NCBI GenBank assembly: GCA_934317845.1
Contig: CAKRES010000001.1
Coordinates: forward strand, 62,001 to 126,000
DNA from: an uncultured Lachnospiraceae bacterium
GTDB lineage: Bacteria > Bacillota > Clostridia > Lachnospirales > Lachnospiraceae
Reading direction: 5' to 3'
DNA length: 64,000 nucleotides
This document shows, in pieces, positions 53,505 through 61,521 of this stretch. Every line of letters begins with the position of its first letter. Positions within the stretch are counted from its first letter, which is position 1. The notes below the pieces were generated by a model. That model was not told the DNA's origin. It ran no database searches and saw only the letters and a program-made list of their open reading frames with translations. Made by a program: the position numbers and the translations under genes.

Positions 53505-54418
53505 TGGAACGTTGGATCGTTACAGAATCAGAACAAGGAAAACGTCTGGATGCGGCACTTTCCGATCATTATGAAGCATATACCAGATCATATTTTCAAA
53601 AGCTGATCAAAGATGGATATGTGATGATTTTTGATAAACCTTGCAAAGCCAATTACAAGGTAAGGGTAAATGACGAGATTCAGATTACTTTTCCTGCGCC
53701 AAAAGAGGTTGATATTAAGCCAGAGGATATTCCGCTTGATATTGTTTATGAGGATCAGGATGTATTAGTGATCAATAAGCCTAAGGGAATGGTGGTTCAT
53801 ATTAGTGCGGGACATGAGTCCGGAACTTTGGTGAATGCATTGCTGTTCCACTGTAAAAACGACTTAAGTGGGATCAATGGAGAACTACGTCCAGGGATCG
53901 TTCACCGGATTGATCGTGATACAACAGGACTTTTGATCGTATGCAAAAATGATAAAGCACATCAGTGTATTGCACAACAGTTGAAAGAACATTCTGTCAC
54001 CAGAAGGTATATTGCGCTTGTAAAGGATAATATCAAGGAAGACGAAGGTTGTGTGGATGCTCCAATTGGAAGAAGTCCGAATGACCGCAAAAAGATGGCG
54101 ATCAATTATAAGAATGGAAAACGAGCAGTTACACACTATAAAGTATTGGAACGGTTTGGTGCGTATACGTTGATCGAATGTCGGTTAGAAACCGGAAGAA
54201 CGCATCAGATTCGGGTGCATATGGCAAGTATTCACCATCCGTTAGTTGGAGATACTGTCTATGGAAGTGATAAGCAGCCATTTCAGACCAATGGACAATG
54301 TCTGCATGCCAAGATAATAGGTTTCATTCATCCGACGACAGGTATATATATGGAATTTGATTCTCCGTTACCGGATTATTTTTCTAATTTAATTGAAAAA
54401 TTAAGAAAGATTCAGTGA
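53501..54418 (+). CDS. RluD-like pseudouridine synthase
   Basis: This 305-residue protein has an N-terminal S4 domain (RLDAALSDHYEAYTRSYFQKLIKDG) and the RluA-type catalytic domain with the Asp in HRIDRDTTGLL, followed by CRLETGRTHQIRVHMASIHHPLVGD. It is the commonest lspA neighbour in Firmicutes (YlyB), and probably modifies helix 69 of 23S rRNA as RluD does. It differs from the RluA-family gene at 2773, whose catalytic motif reads NRLDRNTTGL. Confidence 0.93.
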   Translation: MMERWIVTESEQGKRLDAALSDHYEAYTRSYFQKLIKDGYVMIFDKPCKANYKVRVNDEIQITFPAPKEVDIKPEDIPLDIVYEDQDVLVINKPKGMVVHISAGHESGTLVNALLFHCKNDLSGINGELRPGIVHRIDRDTTGLLIVCKNDKAHQCIAQQLKEHSVTRRYIALVKDNIKEDEGCVDAPIGRSPNDRKKMAINYKNGKRAVTHYKVLERFGAYTLIECRLETGRTHQIRVHMASIHHPLVGDTVYGSDKQPFQTNGQCLHAKIIGFIHPTTGIYMEFDSPLPDYFSNLIEKLRKIQ

Positions 54419-54536
54419 TAAAACGAATTCGGCGCACATTATTCTAATATCAAAGCACTTTTTAGGAAATGCTGTTACACTTACAAAGACGCATCTTATG
54501 GGAAGTAAATTACAGGGTACATTAGGAGGATCTACC

Positions 54537-55652
54537 ATGAAAAAGAAAAAAAGATTCAAAGCAAAATATTTATTATTTTTAATTATTCCAATAGTATTGA
54601 TCGGGGTATTAGCCGGCGTTTATTTTTATAAATTAAGTGCAAAGATCAAACGTCCGGATGCAAAAAAAGAAGTAAAGATTGAAAAGAACAAAGATGTTGT
54701 TTTGGAAAAAGATGAGGACGATAAGTCCTATGACATTGCTCTTTTTGGCGTGGATGCCAGAGATAAGTCATTAGGAAAAGGAAATCGTACCGATGTCTGC
54801 ATGATTGCTCATGTAGATGGTAATACGAATAAAGTAAATCTGTTTTCTTTATACCGCGACACCTATGTAGATATTCCGGATCATGGTATGGATAAGCTCA
54901 CGCACGCCTATTCCTATAATGGCTATGAGCTTGCTCTAAGTACGATCAATACCAATTTTGATATGGATGTCCAGAAGTTTGTTACCGTTAATTTTGTTGC
55001 TTTGGAAAAGGCAATTAATCTGCTGGGTGGTGTGACGATTGATGTTCAGGAAGACGAAGTAAAATGGGTAAATGGTTATGTCAGAAGTTTAAATCGTGAG
55101 TCTGGTCTTAATCAGGTCAGCTATATCAGTGGTCCTGGAAAACAGACATTGAACGGTTCCCAGGCAGTTGCTTATTGTAGGATCCGTTATACTTCCGGTG
55201 GTGATTTAAAACGTACAGAGCGTCAGCGTACCGTCTTAAATGAAATGTTAAATAAGGCGAAGAGTACCGATGTTTCCACGCTGGTATCTATTGTAAATGA
55301 GATGACAGATTATATTTACACCAACTTGTCTACAACAGAATTATTGGGACTTGCCAAAAATGTGGCTTCCTATGACATAGAAAAAAGTGAAGGATTTCCA
55401 TATCATGTGATCGCAGCAAAAGACTGGTGTGCTGCAGACAAAAGTAAAAAACTTGACATTGTAGTAGGAACCAATTATTTAAATGATATGATCACACTTC
55501 ATAAAGAGGTATTGGGTTATAAAAATTATGAGCCAAGTAGTAAGGTGAAAGAGATAGCCGATAAGATAGCCGGATATCAAAAGCCGGTGGAAGATAGTAC
55601 AACAACGGAAACATCCGGAAATGAAACAACAACAGAAACATCTGAAAATTAA
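54537..55652 (+). CDS. LytR-CpsA-Psr (LCP) family phosphotransferase
   Basis: The 371-residue protein has a basic N-terminus, one TM helix (residues about 12-32) and the LCP domain, with FGVDARDKSLGKGNRTDVCMI, FSLYRDTYVDI, RIRYTSGGDLKRTERQ. LCP enzymes attach wall teichoic acids or capsular polymers to peptidoglycan. The end of the protein is Thr/Glu-rich (TTTETSGNETTTETSEN). The start at 54537 follows TTAGGAGGA. I see no convincing promoter in the 118 bases upstream. Confidence 0.92.
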   Translation: MKKKKRFKAKYLLFLIIPIVLIGVLAGVYFYKLSAKIKRPDAKKEVKIEKNKDVVLEKDEDDKSYDIALFGVDARDKSLGKGNRTDVCMIAHVDGNTNKVNLFSLYRDTYVDIPDHGMDKLTHAYSYNGYELALSTINTNFDMDVQKFVTVNFVALEKAINLLGGVTIDVQEDEVKWVNGYVRSLNRESGLNQVSYISGPGKQTLNGSQAVAYCRIRYTSGGDLKRTERQRTVLNEMLNKAKSTDVSTLVSIVNEMTDYIYTNLSTTELLGLAKNVASYDIEKSEGFPYHVIAAKDWCAADKSKKLDIVVGTNYLNDMITLHKEVLGYKNYEPSSKVKEIADKIAGYQKPVEDSTTTETSGNETTTETSEN

Positions 55653-55695
55653 ATTAAAAATTTCATCCGGGTATATTGAAAATGAAAAAATAGAG

Positions 55696-55740
55696 GAAAA
55701 GCAAACGACATCAATGTTTTTGTCGTTTGCTTTTCTTTGT
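55696..55740 (+). terminator. Terminator after the LCP gene
   Basis: GAAAAGCAAACGACA at 55696-55710 pairs perfectly over 15 bases with the segment at 55721-55735 around a ten-base loop. The following T run is short (TTTGT), but the stem is strong. Confidence 0.75.
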
Positions 55741-55779
55741 ATATTATGCAATATAACCAACATATTTTTAGTTTAAAAC

Positions 55780-55808
55780 TAGACATTTTGCATAATAAAT
55801 GCTATAAT
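55780..55808 (+). promoter_or_regulatory. Promoter of the cytidylate-kinase-like gene
   Basis: TAGACA at 55780-55785 and TATAAT at 55803-55808 are exactly 17 bases apart. The leader to the start codon is about 80 bases. Confidence 0.65.
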
Positions 55809-55894
55809 AATGGTATGAAAACAAATACAAAGAACCAAACGAAACGCATTTTATATGTGGAAGTAGCTTACATAATAGACAGGAGGCATGCATT

Positions 55895-56512
55895 ATGAGT
55901 GACAAAATTATTACAATCGGAAGACAATTTGGAAGCGGCGGACGTGAGATTGGTGAAAAGCTTGCCCTAAAGCTGGGGATTCCTTTTTATGACAAAGATT
56001 TATTAAAACGAGCTGCAAAAGAAAGCGGACTTTGCGAAGAAATCTTTGAGAATTTTGATGAGAAACCATCTAGCAGTTTTCTTTATTCCCTTGTCATGGA
56101 TCCATATTCTTTAGGATATAGCAATAACGGATATGATCTGCCGCTAAATCACAAAGTATTTTTAGCTGCATTTGATACGATCAAAAAAATTGCAGATGAG
56201 GGAGCATGTGTGATTGTTGGGCGTTGTGCAGATTATGCGTTGCAGGACTATGACAATGTATTGAATGTATTTGTTCATGCACCGTTAGAGGATCGTATTA
56301 AACGAATCAGTGCTAAATACGAGCTCAGTGAATCGAAGGCAAAGGATATGATCTATAAGAAGGATAAACAGCGTGCCAGCTACTATAATTATTATTCCAG
56401 TTCTAAATGGGCAGATATTAAAAATTATGATCTGACTATTAATAGCAGTCATTTAGGAATTGATCAAACAGTAGAGGTTATTGCAGCCATAGCCCAGAGA
56501 AACAAAGCATAA
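55895..56512 (+). CDS. Cytidylate kinase-like family protein
   Basis: This 205-residue protein begins IITIGRQFGSGGREIGEKLALKLG, with a P-loop-like GSGGREIG, and contains FYDKDLLKRAAKESG and VIVGRCADYAL and FVHAPLEDRIKRI. These fit the cytidylate-kinase-like family found widely in Clostridia and distinct from the housekeeping Cmk. The substrate is not established. It is a single-gene unit between its own promoter and a terminator shared with the convergent gene ttcA. Confidence 0.88.
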   Translation: MSDKIITIGRQFGSGGREIGEKLALKLGIPFYDKDLLKRAAKESGLCEEIFENFDEKPSSSFLYSLVMDPYSLGYSNNGYDLPLNHKVFLAAFDTIKKIADEGACVIVGRCADYALQDYDNVLNVFVHAPLEDRIKRISAKYELSESKAKDMIYKKDKQRASYYNYYSSSKWADIKNYDLTINSSHLGIDQTVEVIAAIAQRNKA

Positions 56513-56556
56513 GAGCATATATGTATATATGGAGCATGTAAAAGAACAGAACAGAT

Positions 56557-56605
56557 AACTGCCATAATTGGTCAAAGATAGTTGGATCAGTTATGGCAGT
56601 TTTTT
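56557..56605 (+). terminator. Terminator between convergent genes
   Basis: AACTGCCATAA at 56557-56567 pairs with TTATGGCAGTT at 56591-56601 and is followed by TTTTTT. It serves the plus-strand gene and overlaps the end of the minus-strand ttcA by one base. The opposite side lacks a long A run, so bidirectional action is uncertain. Confidence 0.8.
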
Positions 56606-57342
56606 CATATGGATATATCATTACGATTCAATTTCCAGTCATCGGTAGAACCAGTGACAATAGCATGAAACAGACGTTTTTTCAAATGACGATCCTTTTG
56701 TTCCAACTGGTGAAGTAATTGTTTTACCGATTCCCGTTTTGTATATCCGTCCGCCGGGCAAGGATTTTTTGCAACTGGAAACTGCATACGTTTGGTAAAT
56801 CCAATAACTTCATATTCCGGAATATAGATCAAAGGGCGGATCAGGGTAAGCTTCGTACGATCAAGTTTTGTGACAGGAGAAAAGGTGGAGAAACGTCCTT
56901 CGTATAACAATGATAAAAACATTGTTTCAATGACATCATCCATATGATGGGCATATGCAATTTTGTTACAGCCTAGTTCTAATGCTTTTTGATTGAGTGC
57001 ACCTTTTCTAAGCTTGGCACATAATGAGCATGGATTGGATTCCTTGCGTTTTTCAAATATAATATCAGCAATCTGTGTTGTCACAATGTGATAGGGAATA
57101 TCAAGAGATTCACAAAACTTTGTGATCTCGTCAAAATTCTGGTTTGAAAAGCCCAGATCAACGGTAATGGCATGAAGGGTAAAGGAATGGGGATAAAATG
57201 TCTGTAATCGTGCCAGAACAGAAAGCAAAGTGAAACTGTCTTTGCCACCGGATAGTCCCACCGCAATGACATCATGATCTGATATCATATGATAATCCTC
57301 AATCGCCTGACGGGTATAACTCAATGCCTTTTGCATATTCAT
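56605..57342 (-). CDS. ttcA: tRNA 2-thiocytidine biosynthesis protein TtcA-like
   Basis: The 245-residue protein has the PP-loop VGLSGGKDSFTLL (residues 28-40), CSLC (Cys105, Cys108), and a third cysteine, Cys195, in NPCPADG. The three cysteines match the 4Fe-4S ligands of TtcA/TtuA-type enzymes. It should thiolate C32 of tRNA. The start follows AAGGAGGC. It is the first of the minus-strand genes that dominate the rest of the window. Confidence 0.9.
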   Translation of the reverse strand: MNMQKALSYTRQAIEDYHMISDHDVIAVGLSGGKDSFTLLSVLARLQTFYPHSFTLHAITVDLGFSNQNFDEITKFCESLDIPYHIVTTQIADIIFEKRKESNPCSLCAKLRKGALNQKALELGCNKIAYAHHMDDVIETMFLSLLYEGRFSTFSPVTKLDRTKLTLIRPLIYIPEYEVIGFTKRMQFPVAKNPCPADGYTKRESVKQLLHQLEQKDRHLKKRLFHAIVTGSTDDWKLNRNDISI

Positions 57343-57463
57343 AATGAAAAAGCCTCCTTACAAAAATCAATCGTATACTGTATAGTAGCATATCACAAAA
57401 CAGTCCAAAATGAAAATATATCAAAACCTAAAAAAACAGATGGTAAAACCGTGTAAAATAAAG

Positions 57464-57519
57464 TATAATAGAAAAAACAGTTTCAACTATTCGTTAAACT
57501 TGTGTTTAGCGAATAGTTG
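57464..57519 (+). repeat. 36-base palindrome in the recombinase leader
   Basis: A TATAAT at 57464-57469 without a clear -35 may be the -10 box. From 57484 a 16-base arm (CAACTATTCGTTAAAC) pairs with 57504-57519 (GTTTAGCGAATAGTTG) around TTGT, with a single G-U. The palindrome ends only two bases before the ATGGAGGTG ribosome binding site of the recombinase gene and has no T run. It may be an operator, a translation-blocking hairpin or a recombination site. Confidence 0.7.
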
Positions 57520-57537
57520 CATGGAGGTGTCACTACT

Positions 57538-58623
57538 ATGTCTGAGAATTATCATGAAGAAAAAAATAAAGAATACGAAGTAAAGATACGTCTGGCATTA
57601 AAAGAATTACCGAAATTCTGTGGTTCGTTCTTTCGCAGTATGGAAGGAATCAAACAGCCGCGTACCAGACTCGCTTATGCGCAGGATCTGAAAACTTATT
57701 TTACATTCATCTTGCGTAACAATCCTATGTGTAAGGATCTGCCGATGCATGACATACCGCTTCATATTATGGAAGAACAAACGGTGGATGATATCCATGA
57801 ATATCTTACATGGGTACGCATGTACCATAAAGATGCTTCCTTAGATGAAATTGATCTTATGGATACAAAGGATGCCATCATTAATTCAGAATCCGGGTTA
57901 AAGCGAAAACTCTCTACGCTTCGCAGCATGTATCACTATTTATATCAAAGTGGAAAAATAGAAAGTGATCCGGCTTCTCTCGTGGACACACCTAAAATTC
58001 ATGAAAAGGCAATCATACGTCTTGATGTGGATGAGGTGGCGCGTCTTTTAGATGAAGTGGAAACCGGGGATAAACTGACTGCAAACCAAAAGCGGTATCA
58101 TTCTAAAACAAAGGAACGGGATCTTGCTATTATGACACTGCTGCTTGGAACTGGCATCCGTGTATCAGAATGTGTAGGAATCAATGTATCTGATCTGGAT
58201 TTTGATAATAACGGGGTAAAGATCACCAGAAAAGGTGGCAATGAATCCATCATTTATTTTGGCGATGAAGTGCGAACGGTACTGCTCGATTACCTTGAAA
58301 CAAGAAAGAATGAGAATCCTCTTCCGGGACATGAAGAAGCCCTGTTTCTCTCTATGCAGCACAAGCGGATGGGGGTACGCTCTATTGAAAAACTGGTCAA
58401 AAAGTATGCGCAGACCGTTACCACACTAAAGAAAATCACACCGCACAAATTGAGAAGTACCTACGGTACTGCTCTCTATCAAGAAACCGGTGACATCTAT
58501 CTGGTCGCCGATGTTCTTGGCCATAAGGATGTAAATACCACAAGACGGCACTACGCTGCCATTCAGGAAAACAGACGAAGAAGTGCAGCCGGAAAAGTGA
58601 TACTCCGTGAAAATAAGGAATAA
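57538..58623 (+). CDS. XerS-like tyrosine recombinase
   Basis: This 361-residue protein has an N-terminal SAM-like core-binding domain (residues 20-145) and a complete tyrosine recombinase catalytic set: Arg208 (GTGIRVSE), Lys232 (RKGGN), His303 and Arg306 (HKLRST), His329 (LGHKD) and Tyr339. The stretch KERDLAIMTLLLGTGIRVSE and the length resemble XerS of streptococci more than XerC/XerD (about 300 residues). That comparison is from memory. No integrase-type neighbours or att repeats were seen, so a chromosomal role is favoured. Confidence 0.85.
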   Translation: MSENYHEEKNKEYEVKIRLALKELPKFCGSFFRSMEGIKQPRTRLAYAQDLKTYFTFILRNNPMCKDLPMHDIPLHIMEEQTVDDIHEYLTWVRMYHKDASLDEIDLMDTKDAIINSESGLKRKLSTLRSMYHYLYQSGKIESDPASLVDTPKIHEKAIIRLDVDEVARLLDEVETGDKLTANQKRYHSKTKERDLAIMTLLLGTGIRVSECVGINVSDLDFDNNGVKITRKGGNESIIYFGDEVRTVLLDYLETRKNENPLPGHEEALFLSMQHKRMGVRSIEKLVKKYAQTVTTLKKITPHKLRSTYGTALYQETGDIYLVADVLGHKDVNTTRRHYAAIQENRRRSAAGKVILRENKE

Positions 58624-58641
58624 CCTCTGAACAAAGGGATG

Positions 58642-59010
58642 TTAATCCACGGTGTAATGTGGAATAACAATATAGCATCCTTTCGTGAGCTGATCGGAAG
58701 AAAGATGATTCATACGCTTTACTTCTTTAATATAGTCCTTTACACTGGCGTACTCTTCTGTCATATTATCTTCTGCAATGCTCCAGAGGGAATCTCCTTC
58801 CTGAATCTCAATGCTGGTAAAATATTTTTCATGTTTTGGGGAAGTCTCTGACTTCTCTGCTTTATGAAATCCGGTTACTAATCCGGTTGTAAGGACAAGA
58901 AGAAGCAGGATCATAATAATATGTGCGATCTTCTGCAGTTTCTTTTGGTGGATGCTTCTGACAGCTCTTCTATCGTATTCATATCTATGGTTTCTTGTTG
59001 TTTCTCTCAT
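58642..59010 (-). CDS. YneA-like LysM protein, SOS-controlled
   Basis: This 122-residue protein has a basic cytoplasmic N-terminus, one transmembrane helix (about residues 30-50) and a LysM domain (IEIQEGDSLWSIAEDN ... GCYIVIPHY). This is the layout of YneA, the SOS-induced division inhibitor of Bacillus, and the gene is divergent from lexA in the same way. Sequence identity outside LysM cannot be judged here. The start at 59010 follows GGGAGGG. Its promoter is consensus and carries a LexA box in the spacer. It converges with the recombinase gene, 18 bases apart. Confidence 0.85.
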   Translation of the reverse strand: MRETTRNHRYEYDRRAVRSIHQKKLQKIAHIIMILLLLVLTTGLVTGFHKAEKSETSPKHEKYFTSIEIQEGDSLWSIAEDNMTEEYASVKDYIKEVKRMNHLSSDQLTKGCYIVIPHYTVD

Positions 59011-59027
59011 TGTATAGCCCTCCCTAT

Positions 59028-59168
59028 CGAACATATGTTGTTATCAACTATTTGCATTATAACGAACAGTCGTTCCCGTGTCAATAGTATTTTCGAAAAT
59101 TTGTTCGGAAAATTTGTTCGATTATTTAAAGAACGTTTGTTTACTTTTACAGGGGGGTATGCTATAAT
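59028..59168. promoter_or_regulatory. Divergent lexA/yneA-like promoters with multiple LexA boxes
   Basis: Boxes related to CGAACNNNNGTTCG are at 59028-59041, 59063-59076, 59094-59107, 59107-59120 and 59130-59143. The minus-strand promoter is consensus: TTGACA (complement of 59079-59084), 17 bases, TATAAT (complement of 59056-59061). Box two lies in its spacer. The lexA promoter has TTTACT at 59140-59145, 17 bases, and TATAAT at 59163-59168 with an extended -10; the last box overlaps its -35. GAAAATTTGTTCG occurs twice in tandem (59095-59107, 59108-59120). Confidence 0.85.
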
Positions 59169-59208
59169 GAGTTTAGTTTAAAAAAGCACCAGACAAGGGA
59201 GGAACATT

Positions 59209-59826
59209 ATGCCAGGTAAGATTACAGATAAACAGAAAGAAATTTTAGAGTATATGAAAGAACAGATCTTGCAGAAAGGTTATCCACCTGCTGTCCGCGA
59301 GATCTGTAAAGCAGTGGGGTTGAAGTCCACCTCTTCCGTTCATGCACATCTTGAGACATTGGAGAAGAACGGTTATATCAGAAAGGATCCAACGAAACCA
59401 CGTGCGATCGAGATCTTAGACGACCAGTTTAATTTATCACGCCGGGAAATGGTCAATGTTCCGATTGTTGGTACTGTTACTGCCGGTCAGCCAATCCTTG
59501 CAGTAGAAAGCATTGAGGATTATTTTCCGATGATGCCCCAGTTTGTTGGAAATAAACAGACTTACATGCTGCATGTTAAAGGGGATAGTATGATCAATGT
59601 CGGTATTTTTGATGGGGATCTGATCGTTGTCCAGAAACAGGATACTGCGAGAAATGGTGAAATTGTTGTAGCTTTGGTGGATGATTCCGTCACAGTGAAG
59701 CGTTTCTTTAAAGAAGCGGATCATATCCGTCTGCAGCCGGAGAATGACAGTCTGGATCCGATCATTGTAAAGGATTGTCAGATTGTTGGAAAGGTGATCG
59801 GTCTTTACCGTTTTAATATCATTTAA
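59209..59826 (+). CDS. lexA: LexA repressor
   Basis: The 205-residue protein has the winged-helix DNA-binding domain (PAVREICKAVGLKSTSSVHAHL), the self-cleavage site Ala92-Gly93 (TVTAGQ), the catalytic Ser127 (KGDSMIN) and Lys164 (VTVKRFF). It represses SOS genes until RecA filaments trigger cleavage. Boxes in front of it and in front of the YneA-like gene imply self-regulation. A GGGAGGAAC site precedes the start. Confidence 0.97.
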   Translation: MPGKITDKQKEILEYMKEQILQKGYPPAVREICKAVGLKSTSSVHAHLETLEKNGYIRKDPTKPRAIEILDDQFNLSRREMVNVPIVGTVTAGQPILAVESIEDYFPMMPQFVGNKQTYMLHVKGDSMINVGIFDGDLIVVQKQDTARNGEIVVALVDDSVTVKRFFKEADHIRLQPENDSLDPIIVKDCQIVGKVIGLYRFNII

Positions 59827-59871
59827 TATATAATATAGCTGCATAATTATTTCTGGTACATAAGTAGAACA

Positions 59872-59967
59872 AAAAACAGGTATAGGAAAGTATTTATTTT
59901 GATCTGACTATCCAAAAGGAAACTTTTTGATAGTTTCATTCATGTATACTTTCTTATACCTGTTTTT
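59872..59967. repeat. 96-base structure with 22-base terminal inverted repeat
   Basis: The segment at 59872-59893 pairs with 59946-59967 over 22 positions with one G-U pair. The 52-base interior contains a second hairpin (CTATC at about 59908-59912 with GATAG at 59929-59933, extended by AAAAG and CTTTT). A runs and T runs at the two ends make it a plausible bidirectional terminator between convergent lexA and the 59993 gene. Its size is larger than needed, so a small non-autonomous element is an alternative. Confidence 0.65.
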
Positions 59968-59992
59968 ATGTAAATAATGATAATATCTATTA

Positions 59993-60538
59993 CTACTCTT
60001 CTGCTTTAATGTTAGCGTCTGCTTCAGAAGTAAGGGTAAGCTCCTGATCCAATTCTGCATTGACATCTTTTATGTTTTCTCTGGAACGAAGGATCAAAAG
60101 CTGTTCCTTGTAATTTTGATGGTAAACAATAAATAATATAAGCAATACTGCTGAGATCACCCCATAAATGATCGGAATCACTACATCACGGTTGTATTTC
60201 ACTTTTACATTCATATTTTCTTTTTTTGTAAATGCGTTGTGTTTGATTGTAACATCCTTTGGAACATTACTCTCCTTTGTGTAATAGGTTGGATTTACAA
60301 AATGATATTCTTGTCCGTTATACTGGAATGTATAGACTCCAAAATAATAGGTACGGTTCCCGGAATCCTGTGTGACACAGCTATTTAGTGTAGCAGGTGC
60401 TGCTATGTTACAGTCTTTATAACCTGCATTTGCCTTGATCTGCAGTAAAATGCTTCCGACCATACAGACAAAGGAAAACAAAAAGAATACTAAAAAGAAC
60501 AGTGAAAATTTATGATAAAATCCTGCTTTATTTTTCAT
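59993..60538 (-). CDS. Two-TM DUF3592-like membrane protein
   Basis: The 181-residue protein has a TM helix near residues 12-33, an extracytoplasmic beta-rich domain of about 90 residues (TYYFGVYTFQYNGQEYHFVNPTYY), a second TM helix (VVIPIIYGVISAVLLILFIVY) and an acidic C-terminal tail. This layout is like DUF3592 proteins, but I am not certain. It follows rsfS on the minus strand by 38 bases and is the last gene before the 96-base inverted repeat. No function can be proposed. Confidence 0.6.
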   Translation of the reverse strand: MKNKAGFYHKFSLFFLVFFLFSFVCMVGSILLQIKANAGYKDCNIAAPATLNSCVTQDSGNRTYYFGVYTFQYNGQEYHFVNPTYYTKESNVPKDVTIKHNAFTKKENMNVKVKYNRDVVIPIIYGVISAVLLILFIVYHQNYKEQLLILRSRENIKDVNAELDQELTLTSEADANIKAEE

Positions 60539-60576
60539 TACAATCCCTCCAGACGCAGTGTATACCTGTTCCTATG

Positions 60577-60933
60577 TTATTTATCGAGATCTTCCCGTTT
60601 GATCTCGACACCATCCTTCCAGATGCGCTCCAGATCATAAAAGGCGCGATCCTCTGTAGAAAAAATGTGAATGATTACATCACTATAATCCATCAGAATC
60701 CAGTTGGCAGTGCTATAGCCTTCCGTTGCTTTGGCATGATATCCTGCTTTTCCCAGAAATTCATCCACATTATTGGCAATTGCCTGTACCTGATTGCGGT
60801 TCTTTCCATCTGCGATCAAAAAGTAGTCAGCTACAACGGATACTCCTGATATGTCAATGATCGTAATATCTTTGGCAAGTTTATCGTCCATGGCATCATA
60901 GGCCAGACGTGCCATTTCTTTTGAATCGTTCAT
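60577..60933 (-). CDS. rsfS: Ribosomal silencing factor RsfS
   Basis: This 118-residue protein shows the RsfS pattern: DDKLAKDITIIDISGVSVVADYFLIADG, and then the conserved STANWILMDYSDVIIHIFS and RAFYDLERIW. It binds L14 and blocks subunit joining in stationary phase. The start overlaps the yqeK stop by four bases (ATGA). The yqeK-nadD-yhbY-obgE order upstream is the standard one in Firmicutes. Confidence 0.95.
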   Translation of the reverse strand: MNDSKEMARLAYDAMDDKLAKDITIIDISGVSVVADYFLIADGKNRNQVQAIANNVDEFLGKAGYHAKATEGYSTANWILMDYSDVIIHIFSTEDRAFYDLERIWKDGVEIKREDLDK

Positions 60934-61514
60934 GCTTGTCTCTCCTGTTTCTGTTTTTCTAAGTAGAATTGATAAGTGGCTTTGGAAGCGTCATCTACAA
61001 GATATTTCTTCGCCTCTAAATATTGTAACGTATTTTCGATCATTTGTACAATACAATCTGTTAAATCTAAAAATGCCAGCTCACGGATCCTAGGAAGTCC
61101 GGTGATCATTTTTCGGTTTGGTTCAATATAATCAGCAATGAAAATGATTTCCTCTAATCTGCTCATATCCGGTTTCCCTGTTGTATGCCAGCGAATGGCA
61201 CTTAACACCTCTGGATCTTTCACTCCGTAGCGGTGTTTGGCAAATGCTGCCCCAATCTTGGCGTGGAGCAGTTCTTTATTTTCCATTTCTACATCCGTGA
61301 TCGGAATCTCATATTTTTCACATGCTGCCAATTTTTCCTTATCCGATAAATACTTGGCACAATCGTGAAGTAATCCGGCAAGCATTGCCTGCTCTATGTC
61401 TATTCCATAGCGCATTGCCATGGCACCGGCGGTATACATTACGCCGATCGTATGCTCGAACCGCTTTTTACTTAATCGATCTTTTAAATCTTTTCTTATT
61501 TCTGTACGATCCAT
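60930..61514 (-). CDS. yqeK: HD-domain diadenosine tetraphosphatase YqeK
   Basis: The 194-residue HD-domain protein has KKRFEHTIGVMYTAGAMA, LLHDCAKYL with the HD pair, ELLHAKIGAAFA and AIRWHTTGKPDMSRLEEIIFIADYIEP. YqeK homologues hydrolyse diadenosine tetraphosphate symmetrically. The start at 61514 follows AAGGAAGGAT and lies 7 bases after nadD; a longer start at 61550 would overlap nadD. Confidence 0.92.
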   Translation of the reverse strand: MDRTEIRKDLKDRLSKKRFEHTIGVMYTAGAMAMRYGIDIEQAMLAGLLHDCAKYLSDKEKLAACEKYEIPITDVEMENKELLHAKIGAAFAKHRYGVKDPEVLSAIRWHTTGKPDMSRLEEIIFIADYIEPNRKMITGLPRIRELAFLDLTDCIVQMIENTLQYLEAKKYLVDDASKATYQFYLEKQKQERQA

Positions 61515-61521
61515 GTTCCGT

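Noticed and set aside
55653..55894. Small RNA or small gene in the gap after the LCP gene
   Set aside because: The gap is explained by a terminator, a promoter and a leader; no open frame with a ribosome binding site was found.
57538..58623. Tyrosine recombinase as evidence of a prophage or integrative element
   Set aside because: The flanking genes (ttcA, YneA-like, lexA) are chromosomal, no tRNA or att-like direct repeats were seen and no phage or conjugation genes are present.
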